In this document: piece by piece, positions 7,384 to 8,574 of the stretch
How the letters are laid out: every line of letters begins with the position of its first letter
Position numbering within the stretch: position 1 is the stretch's first letter
From: Coriobacteriaceae bacterium
Lineage (GTDB): Bacteria; Actinomycetota; Coriobacteriia; Coriobacteriales; Coriobacteriaceae
DNA: 8,574 nt
Direction of reading: 5' to 3'
NCBI GenBank assembly: GCA_902364975.1
Contig: CABJFQ010000014.1
Location: 49,245 to 57,818, forward strand
Notes under the pieces: model-generated
What the model was told of the DNA's origin: nothing
The model's database searches: none
What the model saw: only the letters and a program-made list of their open reading frames with translations
Program-made: the position numbers and the translations under genes

Positions 7384-7423
7384 GACAAAAGCGCTCGGGG
7401 TGCGCAGCAATGCACCCCGAGCG
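7384..7423 (-). terminator. Intrinsic terminator of arcB
   Basis: Perfect 12-base arms CGCTCGGGGTGC (7392-7403) and GCACCCCGAGCG (7412-7423) enclose an eight-base loop. On the minus strand CTTTTGTCT follows. It starts 15 bases after the arcB stop codon and should end, or reduce, transcription before the transporter gene. Confidence 0.85.
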
Positions 7424-7438
7424 AGATGCTAGAAGCTC

Positions 7439-8434
7439 TTACTTGAGCGTAGCGTACATGACAGCTTTGATGGTGTGCATGCGGTTCTCGGCCTCGTCGA
7501 AGACCTTGGAAGCGGGGCTCTCGAAGACCTCGTCGGTGACCTCCTGCTCGGTGATGCCGAACTGCTCGCACTTCTCTGCGCCAATCGTGGTGTTGGTGTC
7601 GTGGAAGCTGGGCAGGCAGTGCAGGAAGATGGCACCCGGGTTGGCCATAGCCATGACCTCAGAGGTAACACGATACGGGGTGAGCTGAGCGATGCGCTCG
7701 GCCCAGACCTCGTCGGGCTCGCCCATGGAGACCCACACGTCGGTGTAGATGACGTCGGCACCGGTGACGCCGTCCTTGACGTCGGTGGTCAGCTTGATGG
7801 TGCAGCCGTTGGCCTCGGCGATGGGCTTGCAGGCCTCGATGACGTCGTCGGCGGGCATGCACTCCTCGGGGCCGCAGGCCACGAAGTTCATGCCGAGCTT
7901 GGAGCAGACGACCATGAGGGAGCGAGCAACGTTGTTCTTGCAGTCGCCCATGAAGACGAGAGTCTTGCCCTTGATGTCGTAGTTGAAGTTCTCCTGGACG
8001 GTCAGGATGTCGGCGAGCATCTGGGTGGGATGCCACTCAGTGGTCAGGCCGTTCCACACGGGCACGCCGGACTTAGCAGCGAGCTCCTCGACGTCGTCCT
8101 GGGCAAAGCCGCGGAACTCGATGCCGTCATACATGCGGCCGAGAACGCGGGCGGTGTCCTCGATGGACTCCTTCTTGCCCATCTGCGACGAACCCGGATC
8201 GAGGTAGGTGACGCCCATGCCCAGATCCATGCCGCCGACCTCGAAGGCGCAGCGGGTACGAGTGGAGGTCTTCTGGAAGAGCAGAACGATGTTCTTGCCC
8301 TCGAGATAGCGGTGCGGAACACCAGCGCGCTTCATGTCCTTGAAGTTCTTGGAGAGCTTGAGCAGGTACTCGATCTCCTCGGTGGTGAGGTCGAGAAGCT
8401 TGAGGAAGCTACGGCCGGAGAGGTTAACACCCAT
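7439..8434 (-). CDS. arcB: Ornithine carbamoyltransferase (ArcB/ArgF)
   Basis: This 331-residue cytoplasmic enzyme interconverts citrulline plus phosphate with ornithine plus carbamoyl phosphate. Family marks are the carbamoyl phosphate loop STRTR (57-61), HPTQ (135-138), the domain-joining [11 protein letters not shown] (162-172), the ornithine-closing SMGEP (236-240) and the catalytic HCLPSFHD (272-279, C273). The usual sequence of that last motif is HCLPAFHD, so Ser for Ala is a mild variant. The length is normal (about 330-335). The ATG at 8434 has AAAGGA eight bases upstream. The neighbours, an arginine deiminase end upstream and a YfcC-type transporter downstream, favour the catabolic role (arcB) over arginine biosynthesis (argF); sequence alone cannot separate the two. 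A strong terminator follows. The gene is probably cotranscribed with arcA across a 105-base gap that holds two hairpins. Confidence 0.95.
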   Translation of the reverse strand: MGVNLSGRSFLKLLDLTTEEIEYLLKLSKNFKDMKRAGVPHRYLEGKNIVLLFQKTSTRTRCAFEVGGMDLGMGVTYLDPGSSQMGKKESIEDTARVLGRMYDGIEFRGFAQDDVEELAAKSGVPVWNGLTTEWHPTQMLADILTVQENFNYDIKGKTLVFMGDCKNNVARSLMVVCSKLGMNFVACGPEECMPADDVIEACKPIAEANGCTIKLTTDVKDGVTGADVIYTDVWVSMGEPDEVWAERIAQLTPYRVTSEVMAMANPGAIFLHCLPSFHDTNTTIGAEKCEQFGITEQEVTDEVFESPASKVFDEAENRMHTIKAVMYATLK

Positions 8435-8479
8435 GGTTCGATTCCTTTCGAAGAAATGAATTACGTAAGTATTAGTGTT

Positions 8480-8494
8480 GCCCGTTTAACGGGC
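8480..8494. repeat. Short perfect palindrome between arcA and arcB
   Basis: GCCCGTT and AACGGGC are perfect complements around a single T. As RNA this is realistically a 5-bp stem with a five-base loop. It lies four bases from the next hairpin. Confidence 0.5.
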
Positions 8495-8498
8495 GAAG

Positions 8499-8527
8499 CC
8501 GGTGCGGTTGTAGGGGGACCGCACCGG
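8499..8527 (-). repeat. Perfect 10-bp stem-loop after arcA
   Basis: CCGGTGCGGT and ACCGCACCGG pair perfectly around a nine-base loop, 12 bases past the arcA stop codon. There is no U-tract on the minus strand, so it looks like an intercistronic processing or stability hairpin rather than a full terminator. Confidence 0.6.
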
Positions 8528-8539
8528 AAACGGAAAGAC

Positions 8540-8574
8540 TTAGAGGTCCTCGCGCCAGAAGGGCATGCTCATGC
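8540..8574 (-). CDS. arcA: Arginine deiminase, C-terminal end (partial)
   Basis: Only the last ten codons and the TAA stop are in the window, reading MSMPFWREDL. Arginine deiminases of Gram-positive bacteria end in a very similar tail, in which the catalytic cysteine directly precedes the first Met. The two bases left of that codon in the window (GC at its 3' end) are compatible with a TGC cysteine codon. The enzyme hydrolyses arginine to citrulline and ammonia, feeding arcB just downstream. The assignment rests on this short tail and on the neighbouring arcB and transporter genes. Confidence 0.72.
   Translation of the reverse strand, partial: MSMPFWREDL

Overview
The window is GC-rich bacterial chromosome in which every convincing gene lies on the minus strand, so it reads right to left. 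Gene content and proximity (arginine deiminase pathway genes with a YfcC-type transporter, a DUF1846 protein, and pyrG followed directly by xerD) suggest a fermentative gut actinobacterium of the Coriobacteriia, perhaps Collinsella or a relative. That placement is an inference from gene content and style, not from a database search.

Reading in the direction of transcription: (1) 8574-7439 holds the last ten codons of an arginine deiminase gene (arcA), an arcA-arcB gap with two perfect hairpins, and a complete ornithine carbamoyltransferase (arcB/argF) ending in a strong intrinsic terminator. (2) 7438-5813 holds a structured leader and a DcuC/YfcC-family membrane transporter, by context the arginine/ornithine exchanger (ArcD role). 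Together these make the arginine deiminase pathway: arginine in, citrulline, then ornithine plus carbamoyl phosphate, ornithine out. Carbamate kinase (arcC) is not in the window. (3) 5812-5208 is a 605-base gap with no credible protein, packed with about eight stem-loops and a 27-base repeat family. It is the most unusual part of the window and could be an interspersed palindromic element or a structured RNA. (4) 5207-3726 is a DUF1846/UPF0371 protein with its own -10 box and terminator. (5) 3469-3131 is a small winged-helix DNA-binding protein with a strong ribosome binding site and a terminator. (6) 2952-347 is a two-gene unit, pyrG (CTP synthase) and xerD (tyrosine recombinase), only 2 bases apart and ending in a terminator with a perfect 20-bp stem. 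(7) 346-1 has no gene but holds several dyads and a G-rich minus strand.

Most of the window is housekeeping and catabolic sequence. No CRISPR array, tRNA, rRNA, insertion sequence or prophage is visible. The points worth a second look are the palindrome-rich gap at 5317-5780, the structured leader of the transporter gene, the hairpins between arcA and arcB, and a perfect dyad inside the likely pyrG promoter.
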